From contig NZ_JAGPXN010000015.1 of NCBI RefSeq assembly GCF_018070575.1, forward strand, positions 1-64,000: DNA of 64,000 bases. The letters run 5' to 3'. The stretch is from Micromonospora sp. C31. Its GTDB lineage: Bacteria; Actinomycetota; Actinomycetes; Mycobacteriales; Micromonosporaceae. Below are positions 1 through 9,259 of this stretch, one piece after another (positions within the stretch are counted from its first letter, which is position 1; each line of letters opens with the position of its first letter). The translations under genes and the position numbers were made by a program. The notes beneath the pieces were generated by a model. It had not been told where the DNA came from. It saw only the letters and a list, made by a program, of their open reading frames with translations, and ran no database searches.

Positions 1-9
1 CCCCGCCGG

Positions 10-25
10 CCCCCCCCCCCCCCCC
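10..25. repeat. Poly-C tract (16 C)
   Basis: An uninterrupted run of 16 C residues lies near the left edge, just downstream of the fxsA stop. It is followed by a short self-complementary CGGGGCCCCG element. Together they may be part of the fxsA transcription end, or a homopolymer whose length is poorly determined. No gene is visible in the first 51 bases. Confidence 0.6.
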
Positions 26-51
26 GCGCCCGGGGCCCCGACGTGTCCGCC

Positions 52-579
52 TCAGTTGCGGCCTGGCTCGACGATCTCACCCTCGATGGCCCGCGTCCCG
101 TCGACCACGACGGTCGGCTCAGCAGCCGGCTGCGGCTCCGCCGGCTGCGCCGCGCCCCGACGCACCCGCACCCGACGCGGCCCGAACAGGTCACCGGCGA
201 CCATCGACGACACCCGCCGCTCCGCGGCCCGCTGCACCCCGCCGCGAGCCAACCGGCGCACCGGCGGCACCAGCAACGACAACCCCACCAGCCCGCTGAG
301 CAGGCCCGGCAACGCCAGCAGCAGCGCACCGAGCAGCCCGACGAGACCATCGGTGACCTGCCGACCCGGCGGCTGACCGGCCTGCGCGGAGGCCTTGAAA
401 CCCCGCCAGGCACGCATCCCCTCCCGCCGCAGCAGCACCAGCCCCAGCAGCGACGCCGCGAACACCGCCAGCAACGCCGAGCCGAACCCGATCGCCCGGC
501 CCACCGCGACGAACACCACCAACTCCAGCAGCACCGCCGCCAACAGGGCCAACGGCACAAACCTCAGACCTCGGCGCAT
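52..579 (-). CDS. fxsA: FxsA family cytoplasmic membrane protein
   Basis: This is a small integral membrane protein of about 175 residues. Hydrophobic segments lie near residues 5-25, 26-46 and 72-98, and a polar Arg-rich tail follows. The layout and the signature around GRAIGFGSALLAVFAASLLG match FxsA/YtzA-type proteins; in E. coli, overexpressed FxsA eases exclusion of phage T7 by F plasmids, and its actinobacterial role is unknown. An upstream in-frame start at 627 exists, but the ATG at 579 places the first helix at the N-terminus as usual for the family. An exact 61-bp copy of bases 448-508 recurs at 23443-23503. Confidence 0.85.
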   Translation of the reverse strand: MRRGLRFVPLALLAAVLLELVVFVAVGRAIGFGSALLAVFAASLLGLVLLRREGMRAWRGFKASAQAGQPPGRQVTDGLVGLLGALLLALPGLLSGLVGLSLLVPPVRRLARGGVQRAAERRVSSMVAGDLFGPRRVRVRRGAAQPAEPQPAAEPTVVVDGTRAIEGEIVEPGRN

Positions 580-666
580 CTCACCCCACTCACCATCAGC
601 GACGCCCCCGGCGCGGGTCACCCCCACGCGGGCGCCAGCACCCCGTCCAGCATGACACGCCCCCGC

Positions 667-1473
667 TCAGGGCCACCGGACCTGACCGGTAGGGGTGCCG
701 TGCAGACCCCGCCGCAACGCCGTCCGCCGGTCCTGCACCGCCCACGCGGTGATCCGCCACAGCGCCTCCGCCACGATCCACGGGCTCATCTTGCTGCTGC
801 CCCGCTCCCGCTCGGCGAACGTTATCGGCACCTCCACGATGCGCGCCCCGCAGCGGTGCGCCAACCGCGACAGCTCCACCTGGAACGAGTAACCCTGCGA
901 ACACACCGACGCCAGGTCGATCTCGTCCAGGACCGCCAGCCGGTACACCCGGAAGCCGCCGGTGACATCCGACAGCGGCATGCCCAACGCCAGCCGCGCG
1001 TACAGGTTGCCGCAACGCGACAACAACAGCCGCCGCAACGGCCAGTTCACCACCCGCGCGCCGACGGTCCACCGCGAACCGATCACCACGTCGGCGTCGC
1101 GGGCCGCCGACAGCAACGCGGGCAGGTCCTCGGGGGCGTGCGAACCGTCGGCGTCCATCTCCACCACCGCATCGAAACCACGCTCGCGTGCCCACGAGAA
1201 CCCCGCCAGGTACGCCGCACCCAGGCCCTGCTTGCCCTCGCGGTGCAGCACGTGCACCCGACCGTCGGCGCCGGCCAGGGCGTCGGCGAGCGCGCCCGTG
1301 CCGTCCGGGCTGTTGTCGTCGGCGACCAGGATCTCCACCGCCGGCGCGGCGCGACGCACCCGCCCCACGATCTGCGCCACGTTGTCGGCCTCGTTGTAGG
1401 TCGGAATCACCACGAGCACCCGACCCACCCCCGGCTGACCGGTGTCCGCTCGGATGCCGGTCGTCTCGCCCAC
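667..1473 (-). CDS. ppm1: Polyprenol monophosphomannose synthase (GT2 family)
   Basis: This GT-A glycosyltransferase should move mannose from GDP-mannose to polyprenol phosphate, supplying lipid-linked mannose for lipoglycans and protein O-mannosylation. The N-terminal PTYNEADN segment (residues 24-31), the DDN nucleotide site (52-54) and the metal-binding DAD (107-109) are intact. Its 268 residues match a soluble DPM1-type enzyme without membrane anchors. The GTG start follows a strong GGAGGGGGAG ribosome site. The gene lies 34 bp after lnt on the same strand; in M. tuberculosis the equivalent activities form one two-domain protein, so this split pair fits coupled lipoprotein and mannolipid synthesis. 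Confidence 0.92.
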   Translation of the reverse strand: MGETTGIRADTGQPGVGRVLVVIPTYNEADNVAQIVGRVRRAAPAVEILVADDNSPDGTGALADALAGADGRVHVLHREGKQGLGAAYLAGFSWARERGFDAVVEMDADGSHAPEDLPALLSAARDADVVIGSRWTVGARVVNWPLRRLLLSRCGNLYARLALGMPLSDVTGGFRVYRLAVLDEIDLASVCSQGYSFQVELSRLAHRCGARIVEVPITFAERERGSSKMSPWIVAEALWRITAWAVQDRRTALRRGLHGTPTGQVRWP

Positions 1474-1507
1474 CGTCGCTCCCCCTCCGCCGGCGTACCG
1501 GCTGGTC

Positions 1508-3112
1508 TCACCCGCCGTGGTGCCGGCGGCGCAGCACGCCCGCGCCGACCAGGGCCGCCACGGCCAGGGTGGCCAGCGCCACCTCCGGCCACAACCCGAC
1601 CCGGGTGGCCAGGGTGCGCCCGTCGTCCAGCCGCAGCTGCCGCACCACGACCGCGCGGGTGTTGAACCCGGTGGCGTCGCTTACCCGCCCGTCCGGGGCA
1701 ACGAACCCGGACACCCCGACCGTGGAGGCCATCAACGCCGGCCGGCCGTGCTCGACCGCCCGCAGCCGCACCATCGCCAACTGCTGCTGCGCCTCCGCCA
1801 CGTCGAACGTCGCGTTGTTGGTCTGCACCACCAGCAACTGCGCCCCGCCGGTGACGGTGTCGCGCACCACCTCGTCGTAGGCGACCTCGAAGCAGATCAC
1901 GTCGCCGAGCACCGCCGCCCCGCTGTCCAGCACCCCCGGCTCACTGCCCGGCACGAAATCGGCGCGCACCCGGTCGACCTGCCTGCTGACCATCCGGGCC
2001 AGATCACGCATCGGCACGTACTCGGCGAACGGCACCGGATGCCGCTTCGTGTACAACTGGCCCAGATCCGCCCCGCTGCCGGGCCGCCACAGGATGCCGG
2101 CGTTGCGGACCTGACCCTCGCCGGGGCCGCGCAGCACCGCACCGACCAGGATCGGGGCGCCGACGGCGTCGGCGGCCCGCGAGATGCGCGCCCCGGCGGC
2201 GGTGTCACGCAGCGGGTCGATGTCGCTGGAGTTCTCCGGCCACACCACCAGCTCGGGGCGGGGCCGCACCCCGGCCGCCACCTGCCCCGCCAGCTCGATC
2301 GTGGCGTCGACGTGGTTGTCGAGCACCGCCTGCCGCTGGGCGTTGAAGTCCAGGCCCAGCCGCGGCACGTTGCCCTGCACGATCGCCACCGTCACGCCCG
2401 CACCGCCTCCGGCCGCCGCCACCGGCACCAGCAGCCCGACCACGGGCACCGCGACCGCCGCGGCGCTCAGCGCCGCGATCGGCGCCCGCCGCCGCGGCGA
2501 CTCCCACGCCCGCCACAGCGCCGCACCCACCAGCCCACCGGCCAGCGCCACCGCGAACGTCACCAGCGGCGCCCCACCCCACGCGGCCAGCCGCAGCAGC
2601 GGCGAGTCGCCCTGGCTGAACGCCAGCCGCCCCCACGGGAACCCGCCGAACGGGGTCCGGTCGCGCAGCGCCTCCTGCCCCACCCACAGCACCCCGGTCA
2701 CCGCCGGCCAACTCCACCGCACCCGGTCCGCCAGCGGCGACACGAACGCCCCCGCCGCGCCCAGCAGCGCCAGGTAGCCGGCCTGCAACAGCGACAGCAA
2801 CACCCACGGCAGGTAGCCGGTGTGCAGGTTCGTCCAACTCAACAACGGCGCGAACAACGCCACCCCGGCCAGCAGACCCAGCCCCGCGCCGGCACGCACC
2901 CGACGGCGGTGCGTCGCCACGGCCAGCAACGCCACCCCCAGCGGCGCCAGCGGCCACAGCCCGTACGGCGGAAACGCCGCCAGCAACGCCAGGCCGGCCG
3001 CCACCGCCATCGGCGCCGCCACCGGCAACGGCAGCGCCCGCGGCACAACCGCCCGCCCGGCAGGCGGCCCGCTGTCGTCCCCGGCCGGCGCCGGCACCAT
3101 CCCCACGATCAC
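1508..3112 (-). CDS. lnt: Apolipoprotein N-acyltransferase
   Basis: Lnt adds the third acyl chain to the N-terminal cysteine of lipoproteins at the outer face of the membrane. The N-terminal part carries several hydrophobic helices. The C-terminal nitrilase-like domain shows the catalytic Glu in VWPENSSDID and the nucleophile Cys in DVICFEVAYDE; a last helix precedes a basic tail RRRHHGG. I place the start at the GTG at 3112, because a TAGCCT -10 box sits exactly 7 nt upstream, pointing to leaderless translation. A longer form starting at 3157 is open but less likely. The protein is about 534 residues, normal for the family. It is followed by ppm1. Confidence 0.9.
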   Translation of the reverse strand: MIVGMVPAPAGDDSGPPAGRAVVPRALPLPVAAPMAVAAGLALLAAFPPYGLWPLAPLGVALLAVATHRRRVRAGAGLGLLAGVALFAPLLSWTNLHTGYLPWVLLSLLQAGYLALLGAAGAFVSPLADRVRWSWPAVTGVLWVGQEALRDRTPFGGFPWGRLAFSQGDSPLLRLAAWGGAPLVTFAVALAGGLVGAALWRAWESPRRRAPIAALSAAAVAVPVVGLLVPVAAAGGGAGVTVAIVQGNVPRLGLDFNAQRQAVLDNHVDATIELAGQVAAGVRPRPELVVWPENSSDIDPLRDTAAGARISRAADAVGAPILVGAVLRGPGEGQVRNAGILWRPGSGADLGQLYTKRHPVPFAEYVPMRDLARMVSRQVDRVRADFVPGSEPGVLDSGAAVLGDVICFEVAYDEVVRDTVTGGAQLLVVQTNNATFDVAEAQQQLAMVRLRAVEHGRPALMASTVGVSGFVAPDGRVSDATGFNTRAVVVRQLRLDDGRTLATRVGLWPEVALATLAVAALVGAGVLRRRHHGG

Positions 3113-3119
3113 GGGCCGA

Positions 3120-3125
3120 AGGCTA
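3120..3125 (-). promoter_or_regulatory. -10 box of lnt (TAGCCT, leaderless)
   Basis: TAGCCT on the minus strand is followed by 7 nt and then the GTG at 3112. This is the spacing expected when transcription begins at the start codon. Confidence 0.55.
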
Positions 3126-3186
3126 CCCGCCAACCAGATGCCGCCCCACCGGAGCACACACCCGCAAGGGGAAGCCGAGACACAAA

Positions 3187-3214
3187 TCGGGGCGCGGCTC
3201 GCGCCGCGCCCCGA
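3187..3214 (-). terminator. Hairpin downstream of the lysine operon
   Basis: This is a perfect 12-bp inverted repeat (TCGGGGCGCGGC and its complement) with a 4-nt loop. Read on the minus strand it is followed by ATTTGTGT, so it could end transcription from the kdd-to-mutL operon, although it lies about 350 bp past the last stop. Confidence 0.5.
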
Positions 3215-3567
3215 TGCTCCCAGGCCCTTCCCGGCCGGTGGGGCGAGAATGAGCTACGCCGACCTTCGGACCGACCCGACGCGGACTGGCTGCCCCCGCC
3301 TGGCCGTTGTCTACTGGCCGTGCACCTCACCCTGCCCGTACACCGGTAACCGCGGCCGGTTCGCGCCGCCCCGCCGACCCCCGCCCGCTGGACCTGGCCG
3401 CCGCGACGCACTGCTCACATGTCGCTCGGCCAGCGGACGAAGGGACGAAGCGAACAACAGCCGCTTCCCATAGTAGGACTCAAAGACGGTACGGCGTAGA
3501 CCCCCGCCGCTGTCAACCCACCCGGGCCTGTCGTGTGATGCACCACGGCGTGTCGCGTCGGCGAGTC

Positions 3568-4908
3568 TCAATACGTGCCCAGGTGCCCGCGCAGCAACGC
3601 CACCGCCGCCCCCGGATGCTCGGCGGCCAGCAACCCACCGGCGGCCAACACGTAGTCGGAGTCGACCACCGGCCGCGCCGCCCGCGGCAACGCCCACCCG
3701 CCGGCATGATCGGCCAGCACCGCACCCAGCACACCCGCCGCATCCGCCGCCGCGGCATGCCGCAACACCCCACCGGAACCCACCAGCAGCCGCACGTCAC
3801 GCAGATCCCGCCCGGCCCGCTCCCCCGTCGCCGCCCCCCGCGCGTGCCGCCGCAACGCCACCGTCGCCGCCAACGCCGCGATCCGGGCGTCCACCACCCG
3901 CTCCGCGTCCCCATCAGGCAGGAACCCCGGGTCGGCGGCCCGCGCCACCGCCCCCACCGCCAGAGCGTCGCCCTGCCCGTCGGTCAACAACCGCTCCTCC
4001 ACGGCCGCCCGCACCACCCCCGGCGCGCTCCACCGCATGCCCAGGTCCCCCTCGACGGTACGGGCCCGCCACAGCGACCCCGCCACCTCCCGCCCCGGCC
4101 CCGTCGCCCGCTCGTCCGGCGTCAACACCGAATACACGTCCGTGGTCGCGCCCCCCACGTCCACCACCACCAGATCACCACCCAGCGCGTCGGCCAGCAC
4201 CTCCACCCCCGTCAACACCGCGTCAGGCGTGGCCGCACGCACCAGCCGCGCGAACCGCGACCCCCGCGACAACCGCTTGCCGCCGATCACGTGCCGCAGG
4301 AACACCTCCCGGATCGCCGAGCGCGCCCCCGCCGGCGCCAACACCCCGATACGCGGCAGCACGTTGTCGGCCACCGTCACCGGCACCCCCGCCGCCGCCA
4401 GCACCGCGTGCAGCTCGTCGCGCACGTCGACGTTGCCGGCCAACACCACCGGCACCCGCCACCGGGCCCGCGCCAACCGCGTCGCGTTGTGCGTCAACGT
4501 CTCGGCGTCCCCGCCGTCGGTGCCACCCACCAACAGCACCACGTCCGGGCGGGCCGCCCGCAACGCCGCCAACTCCGCCGCGCCGAGCCGCCCCGCCGCC
4601 ACGTGCACCACGTTCGCGCCCGCCGACAGGCCCACCCGCCGCCCCGCCTGCGCCGTCACCAGCCGCTCGTAGCCGATCACCGCCAACCGCAGCCCACCAC
4701 CGGCCGACGAACACACAAACCACGGCGCATCCCGCACACCAGCCAACCCGGCCGTGGCCGAACCGACCGCCGCGTCCAGGCCGTGCAGCACGTCCGTGCC
4801 CACCGTCGTCGGCGCCGACGCCGCCCCCACCAACGCGCCGACGTCCAGGTCCACCACCGCCACCTTCGTGTACGTGGACCCCACGTCGGCGCAGACCGCG
4901 TACCTCAC
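3568..4908 (-). CDS. MutL-type ASKHA ATPase, probable aminomutase reactivase
   Basis: This is a glutamate-mutase MutL-family protein of about 446 residues. The N-terminus carries the ASKHA phosphate-binding motif ADVGSTYTKVAVVDLD, and a second glycine-rich loop VVDVGGATTDVYSV lies mid-protein. Relatives accompany adenosylcobalamin aminomutases and are thought to exchange damaged cofactor at the cost of ATP; here the obvious client is KamDE. I chose the GTG at 4908 because it overlaps the kal stop as GTGA and because the ASKHA motif should start within a few residues. It is the last gene of the operon. The partner protein usually called MutS/KamC is not evident. Confidence 0.82.
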   Translation of the reverse strand: MRYAVCADVGSTYTKVAVVDLDVGALVGAASAPTTVGTDVLHGLDAAVGSATAGLAGVRDAPWFVCSSAGGGLRLAVIGYERLVTAQAGRRVGLSAGANVVHVAAGRLGAAELAALRAARPDVVLLVGGTDGGDAETLTHNATRLARARWRVPVVLAGNVDVRDELHAVLAAAGVPVTVADNVLPRIGVLAPAGARSAIREVFLRHVIGGKRLSRGSRFARLVRAATPDAVLTGVEVLADALGGDLVVVDVGGATTDVYSVLTPDERATGPGREVAGSLWRARTVEGDLGMRWSAPGVVRAAVEERLLTDGQGDALAVGAVARAADPGFLPDGDAERVVDARIAALAATVALRRHARGAATGERAGRDLRDVRLLVGSGGVLRHAAAADAAGVLGAVLADHAGGWALPRAARPVVDSDYVLAAGGLLAAEHPGAAVALLRGHLGTY

Positions 4909-5297
4909 GCCGCAGGCGGAACGACCACCGTGCCGGTCGCCGTGACCGCCACGACCGGCACGTCGAGCACCTCCGCCGCCGACCCACCCCGATCCGGCCG
5001 CCCCCGACACACCACCGCCGCCACGAAGTCGATCGTGCGGCTGCGCGTACCCACCCGCGTCACCGTCGCCGTCACCTCCAACACGTCACCCGCCCTCATC
5101 GCCGCCCGGAACTGCACATCCGAATACGACGCGAACAACCCCTCGTCACCATCGGTGCGGATACACACCTCCGTGGCCACGTCCCCGAACAACCCCAACG
5201 CGTACGCCCCGTCGACCAGGTTGCCCGCGTAGTGCGCGTGCGAATACGGCACATACCGCCGGTGCACCACCGTCAGACCCACCCGGGAATCACTCAT
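4905..5297 (-). CDS. kal: 3-aminobutyryl-CoA ammonia lyase, hotdog fold
   Basis: A 130-residue single hotdog-domain protein. The segment VPYSHAHYAGNLVDGAY and the position directly after kamE identify it as Kal, which eliminates ammonia from 3-aminobutyryl-CoA to give crotonyl-CoA late in lysine fermentation. The ATG overlaps the kamE stop by 4 nt (ATGA), and its own stop overlaps the next start, so translation is probably coupled through kamD-kamE-kal-mutL. A generic hotdog thioesterase is the main alternative, but the context favours Kal. Confidence 0.85.
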   Translation of the reverse strand: MSDSRVGLTVVHRRYVPYSHAHYAGNLVDGAYALGLFGDVATEVCIRTDGDEGLFASYSDVQFRAAMRAGDVLEVTATVTRVGTRSRTIDFVAAVVCRGRPDRGGSAAEVLDVPVVAVTATGTVVVPPAA

Positions 5298-6067
5298 GCC
5301 TTCGCCTTCTTCTCGATCAACGCGTGCACCAGGAAACTCGCCACCTCACCCGGAGTCGTCCCCCGGCCGAAGATCCGATCCACACCCAACTCACCGGCCA
5401 TCGTCTCGTCGAAACGCGGCCCACCCACGATCAGCAACGGCCGACGCCCCGCCGGCATCGCCTCCCGGAACGCCGCCGACATCTCCCGCGTGTTGTGCAG
5501 ATGCGCATCACGCTGCGTCACCACCTGCGACACCAGCACCGCGTCCGCCCGCTCCACCCGGGCCGCCTCCACCAACTCCGGCACACTCACCTGCGCCCCC
5601 AGGTTCGTGACCTTCAACTCCCGGTAGTACTCCAGGCCCTTCTCCCCGGCGATGCCCTTCACGTTGAGGATCGCGTCGATACCGACCGTGTGCGCGTCCG
5701 TGCCGATGCACGCCCCCACCACCGACAACTTGCGCCGCAACCGCCGCTTCACCACCGCGTTGACCTCCTTCGCCGACAACAGCGGGAAGTCACGCTCCAC
5801 CACCTGCACCGCCGACAGGTCCACCAGATGGTTCACCCGCCCGTACACCACGAAGAACGTGAACCCGTCGCTCATCGGCTTCGCGTGCACCAGCATCGCC
5901 GGGTCGATGCCCATCTTGTTCGCCAACTGCACCGCCGCGCCCTCGGCCCGCTTGTCGTGCGACACCGGCAACGTGAACGACACCTGCACCATGCCGTCAC
6001 CCGTGGTGTCCCCGTACGGCCGCACGATCCTCTTCCCGGCATCCCCACCGGCCTCCACCGCGCTCAC
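5294..6067 (-). CDS. kamE: Beta-lysine 5,6-aminomutase, beta subunit (B12-binding)
   Basis: The small subunit of the PLP- and adenosylcobalamin-dependent aminomutase that moves the terminal amino group of beta-lysine from C6 to C5, giving 3,5-diaminohexanoate. The base-on cobalamin motif DxHxxG appears as DAHTVG after the ACIGT strand near residue 125, followed by further Rossmann-like elements (LLIVGGPRFD). Length (257 residues) agrees with clostridial KamE. The ATG overlaps the kamD stop by 4 nt, which fits the stoichiometric partnership. Confidence 0.93.
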   Translation of the reverse strand: MSAVEAGGDAGKRIVRPYGDTTGDGMVQVSFTLPVSHDKRAEGAAVQLANKMGIDPAMLVHAKPMSDGFTFFVVYGRVNHLVDLSAVQVVERDFPLLSAKEVNAVVKRRLRRKLSVVGACIGTDAHTVGIDAILNVKGIAGEKGLEYYRELKVTNLGAQVSVPELVEAARVERADAVLVSQVVTQRDAHLHNTREMSAAFREAMPAGRRPLLIVGGPRFDETMAGELGVDRIFGRGTTPGEVASFLVHALIEKKAKA

Positions 6068-7626
6068 GCGGCCGCCCCTTCCAGGATCTCCGTCGCCGGA
6101 TTGAAGTAGTCCGCCTCGTGCTTGGCCACCCCCGCCAACCCCTTGCCCCGATCCGCCGGCCGCTTCATGATCCCGAACGTGCCCTCGGCGATCGCCGTCA
6201 ACAACGACTGCTCACCGATCCGCTCCAGCAGGTCGACCGCCTCACCCAGCACCCGATTCGCCCGCTGCTGGATGAACCCACCCGGCGCCGGCACGAAGTC
6301 CTCGTGCAACCCACCGGCCGCACCCAACACGTACCGCACGTTCTGCAAGGCGATGTCCCGATCCGACAACCACGGCGTCACCACCGCCTCGGTCATCATC
6401 CCCACCAGCAGGATCCCCTGACCGGTCATCGTCCCCACCAGATTGAAGAACCCGTCCAGCAGATTCCCCCGGAACACGTCACCGGTCATGTGCTTCGTCG
6501 GCGGCATCCACTTCAACGGCGCGTCCGGAAACAACTCCCGCGCCAACATCGCGTGCGCCAACTCCAACCGGAACGACTCCGGCACATCCGGATTGATCTC
6601 GAACGCGTGCCCCAACCCCAACTGCCAGTCCGCCAACCCCGCCTCGTGCGCGAAGAACTCGTTGAGCAACTGCGACACCGTCACCGTGTGCGCCTCGTCC
6701 ACCGCATCCGCAGTGGTCAGATAGTTGTCCTCACCGGTGTTGATGATGATCCCCGCCCGCGCGTGCACCTGCCGCGAGAACCGCTGATCCACGAACGTAC
6801 GAACCGGATTGATGTCCCGGAACAGAATCCCGTACATCGAATCGTTCAACATCATGTCCAGCCGCTCCAGGCCCGCCAACGCCGCCATCTCCGGCATGCA
6901 CAGACCCGACGCGTAGTTCGTCAACCGCACATACCGACCCAACTCCCGCGACGACTCGTCCAACGCCGCCCGCATCAACCGGAAGTTCTCCTGCGTCGCA
7001 TACGTACCCGCGAACCCCTCCCGCGTCGCACCCTCCGGCACATAGTCCAACAACGACTGCCCCGTCGACCGGATCACCGCGATCACGTCCGCGCCCGCCC
7101 GCGCCGCCGCCTGCGCCTGCGGAATGTCCTCGTAGATGTCCCCCGTCGCCACGATCAGATAGATCCACGGCCGCTGCTTCGGATCCCCGAACCGCTTCAC
7201 CAACCGGTCCCGCTCCACCCGCCGCCGGTCGATCGCCCGGATCCCCGCACCGACCGCCCTACGCGCCGCCTTCCGCGCCGCCGTCGCCGCCTTACCCGTC
7301 GGCACCCCGAAGCGCACCGACCCGGCCGCCGCCTTCTGCGCCAGCAACGTCACATCCCCGACCTGCTCGCGCAGCAGGGCGTCGAACACCGGCACCGCCA
7401 CCCCGTGCCCCAACCCAACGTCCGCGACCACCGCGTCCACCAGCCGGTTCACCCACGGAATCCCGTCCGGATCGGCACCGGCCACCCCGGCCAGCCGCAA
7501 CACCGCCCGCTCCACCGACACCGTCGTATGGCTACGCGCCAGATCCACCACCGGCTGCCCCGCCCGACGCGCCAACTCCCGCGCCCGCGCCACCAGCCGC
7601 GGATCCAGCTCAAGCTTGCCCGTCAC
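6064..7626 (-). CDS. kamD: Beta-lysine 5,6-aminomutase, alpha subunit
   Basis: The large TIM-barrel subunit that carries the active site of the 5,6-aminomutase. The N-terminus GKLELDPRLVARARELA followed by RSHTTVSVERAVLRLAG closely follows clostridial KamD. The GTG at 7626 gives about 520 residues, the family length; an in-frame start at 7662 would add 12 unrelated residues. It lies 58 bp after the amidohydrolase and overlaps kamE. No frame damage is seen, and the downstream reactivase implies a functional B12 enzyme. Confidence 0.93.
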   Translation of the reverse strand: MTGKLELDPRLVARARELARRAGQPVVDLARSHTTVSVERAVLRLAGVAGADPDGIPWVNRLVDAVVADVGLGHGVAVPVFDALLREQVGDVTLLAQKAAAGSVRFGVPTGKAATAARKAARRAVGAGIRAIDRRRVERDRLVKRFGDPKQRPWIYLIVATGDIYEDIPQAQAAARAGADVIAVIRSTGQSLLDYVPEGATREGFAGTYATQENFRLMRAALDESSRELGRYVRLTNYASGLCMPEMAALAGLERLDMMLNDSMYGILFRDINPVRTFVDQRFSRQVHARAGIIINTGEDNYLTTADAVDEAHTVTVSQLLNEFFAHEAGLADWQLGLGHAFEINPDVPESFRLELAHAMLARELFPDAPLKWMPPTKHMTGDVFRGNLLDGFFNLVGTMTGQGILLVGMMTEAVVTPWLSDRDIALQNVRYVLGAAGGLHEDFVPAPGGFIQQRANRVLGEAVDLLERIGEQSLLTAIAEGTFGIMKRPADRGKGLAGVAKHEADYFNPATEILEGAAA

Positions 7627-7684
7627 ACCGTCACCCCACCCTGCCCCACGACGGCGCCACACGCCGTACCGATGGACCGCTCGC

Positions 7685-9259
7685 TCACGAAGCCCCTCCC
7701 TCGAAGATCACGTCACCGCGCAACACCGTGCGCCGACACACCGGCAGCGGCGTCGGATCCTGCGGACCACGCGCCTCCGGATCCGCCGCCAACAACACCG
7801 GCAACCCCCGCTCCACCCCCGCCGGCGTCGACCACACCGCGAACGTCGCCGGCGCCCCCAACGCCAACACACCCTCACTGTCCAGCCGCACCGCCCGCCA
7901 CCCGCCACGGGTGTGCGCCGCGAACGCCGCCCGCACACTCATCCGCTGCGCCGGACTGTGATGCCACACCGCCGCCCGCACCGAACCCCACGGATCCAAC
8001 GGCGTCACCGGCGAATCCGACCCGAACGCCAACGCCACCCCCACCGCGTGCATCGCACCCATCGGATTCGACTCCAACGACCGCGCCAGACCCAGCCGCG
8101 ACTCGTACATCCGACCCGCACCACCCCACAACCGGTCGAACGCCGGCTGCATGCTCGCCACGATCCCGTACTCCACGAACCCCGCGATCAACCGCTTGTT
8201 CATGATCTCCGCATGCTCGACACGGTGCCGCGCCGCCCGCACCCGATCCGTGCCCAGCTTCTCCGCCGCCCCCGCGAAGCCCTCCAGCACCGTCGCGATC
8301 GCCGCGTCACCGATCGCGTGGAAACCACCCTGCACACCGTGCGCCGCACAGTCCAACAGATGCTCCCGCACCTGCTCCGCACTCAGATAACCGTGCCCGC
8401 AACCCCCGTCACCGTCCAGGTAGTCCCGCGACACGTGCGCCGTACGCGACCCCAACGCCCCGTCGGCGAACAGGTCACCACCCGCCCCCACCGCACCCAG
8501 CTCCCGGGCCCGCGCCGCACCCAGCAACTCACCCCAGTACCCGTACACCTCCGCCACGCCGTCACCCGACAACGCCAACAGACCCGTGAAGTCCTCCTCG
8601 TCGGAGATCTCCGGCCCCCCACACTCGTGCACCGCCGCGATCCCCAGTGACGCCGCGTGCCCCAACGCCGCCCGCTGCGCCGCCACCCGCTGCGCCCGCG
8701 TCACCGACGCGAACGCCGCCGCCCGCACCACATGGTGCGCGTCACGCCGCAACCAACCCGACGCGTCATAACCCGCCGCCGACACCACCCGCGGACACGC
8801 CGCCAGCAACGCCGCCGACACCAACGCCGAATGGATCGACGCCTGCGACAGGTAGACCCGCCGCCCCCCGGCCGCCCGGTCCAGCAGCACCGAATCCGGC
8901 AGCTGCGGCACCGGCCAGCACGACTCGTCCCACCCGTGCCCCAGCACCACCGCGTCCGACGGCAACCCCGCCGCGAACCCCGACACCGCGTCCAGCAGCT
9001 CCGTCGCCGACCGCACCCCCGACAGGTCCAGCCCCGACAACGCCAACCCCGTGTCCGTGGCGTGCACGTGCGCGTCCACGAACGCCGGCGTCACCAACGC
9101 CCCGTCCAGATCCACCACCCGATCGGCGGCCGGCGCGTCCGCGTCCACCCCCAACCAGGAGATCCGGCCATCGGTCACCAGCAGAGCCGTCGCGCTCGGA
9201 TCGGCCGGGCAGTGCAGCGTCCCGCCGCGGTACAGAGTCGAGGGGTTCGTCATGACCAT
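7685..9259 (-). CDS. YtcJ-like metal-dependent amidohydrolase
   Basis: A 524-residue amidohydrolase-superfamily enzyme of the YtcJ type. Metal-site elements are in order: FVDAHVH near residue 62, FHAIGD, EHAE and FGSDSPV, with the composite N- and C-terminal beta-sandwich around the barrel. Its start touches the kdd stop (TGATG), so it is translated within the lysine operon. No amidohydrolase belongs to the classical lysine-fermentation route, so its substrate is open. It might hydrolyse an acylated or cyclised (lactam) lysine-pathway intermediate, but that is inference only. Confidence 0.85.
   Translation of the reverse strand: MVMTNPSTLYRGGTLHCPADPSATALLVTDGRISWLGVDADAPAADRVVDLDGALVTPAFVDAHVHATDTGLALSGLDLSGVRSATELLDAVSGFAAGLPSDAVVLGHGWDESCWPVPQLPDSVLLDRAAGGRRVYLSQASIHSALVSAALLAACPRVVSAAGYDASGWLRRDAHHVVRAAAFASVTRAQRVAAQRAALGHAASLGIAAVHECGGPEISDEEDFTGLLALSGDGVAEVYGYWGELLGAARARELGAVGAGGDLFADGALGSRTAHVSRDYLDGDGGCGHGYLSAEQVREHLLDCAAHGVQGGFHAIGDAAIATVLEGFAGAAEKLGTDRVRAARHRVEHAEIMNKRLIAGFVEYGIVASMQPAFDRLWGGAGRMYESRLGLARSLESNPMGAMHAVGVALAFGSDSPVTPLDPWGSVRAAVWHHSPAQRMSVRAAFAAHTRGGWRAVRLDSEGVLALGAPATFAVWSTPAGVERGLPVLLAADPEARGPQDPTPLPVCRRTVLRGDVIFEGGAS

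Larger units (their letters stand above)
3113..3567. other. Intergenic region between lnt and the lysine operon
   Basis: About 455 bp without a supportable gene. It holds the lnt -10 box and a perfect 12-bp hairpin at 3187-3214. The remainder shows no coding signal that I trust. Confidence 0.6.

Noticed and set aside
43..1665. Long plus-strand open frame across fxsA and ppm1
   Set aside because: It is antisense to two clear genes and encodes repetitive Arg/Pro/Gln-rich sequence typical of GC-rich shadow frames.
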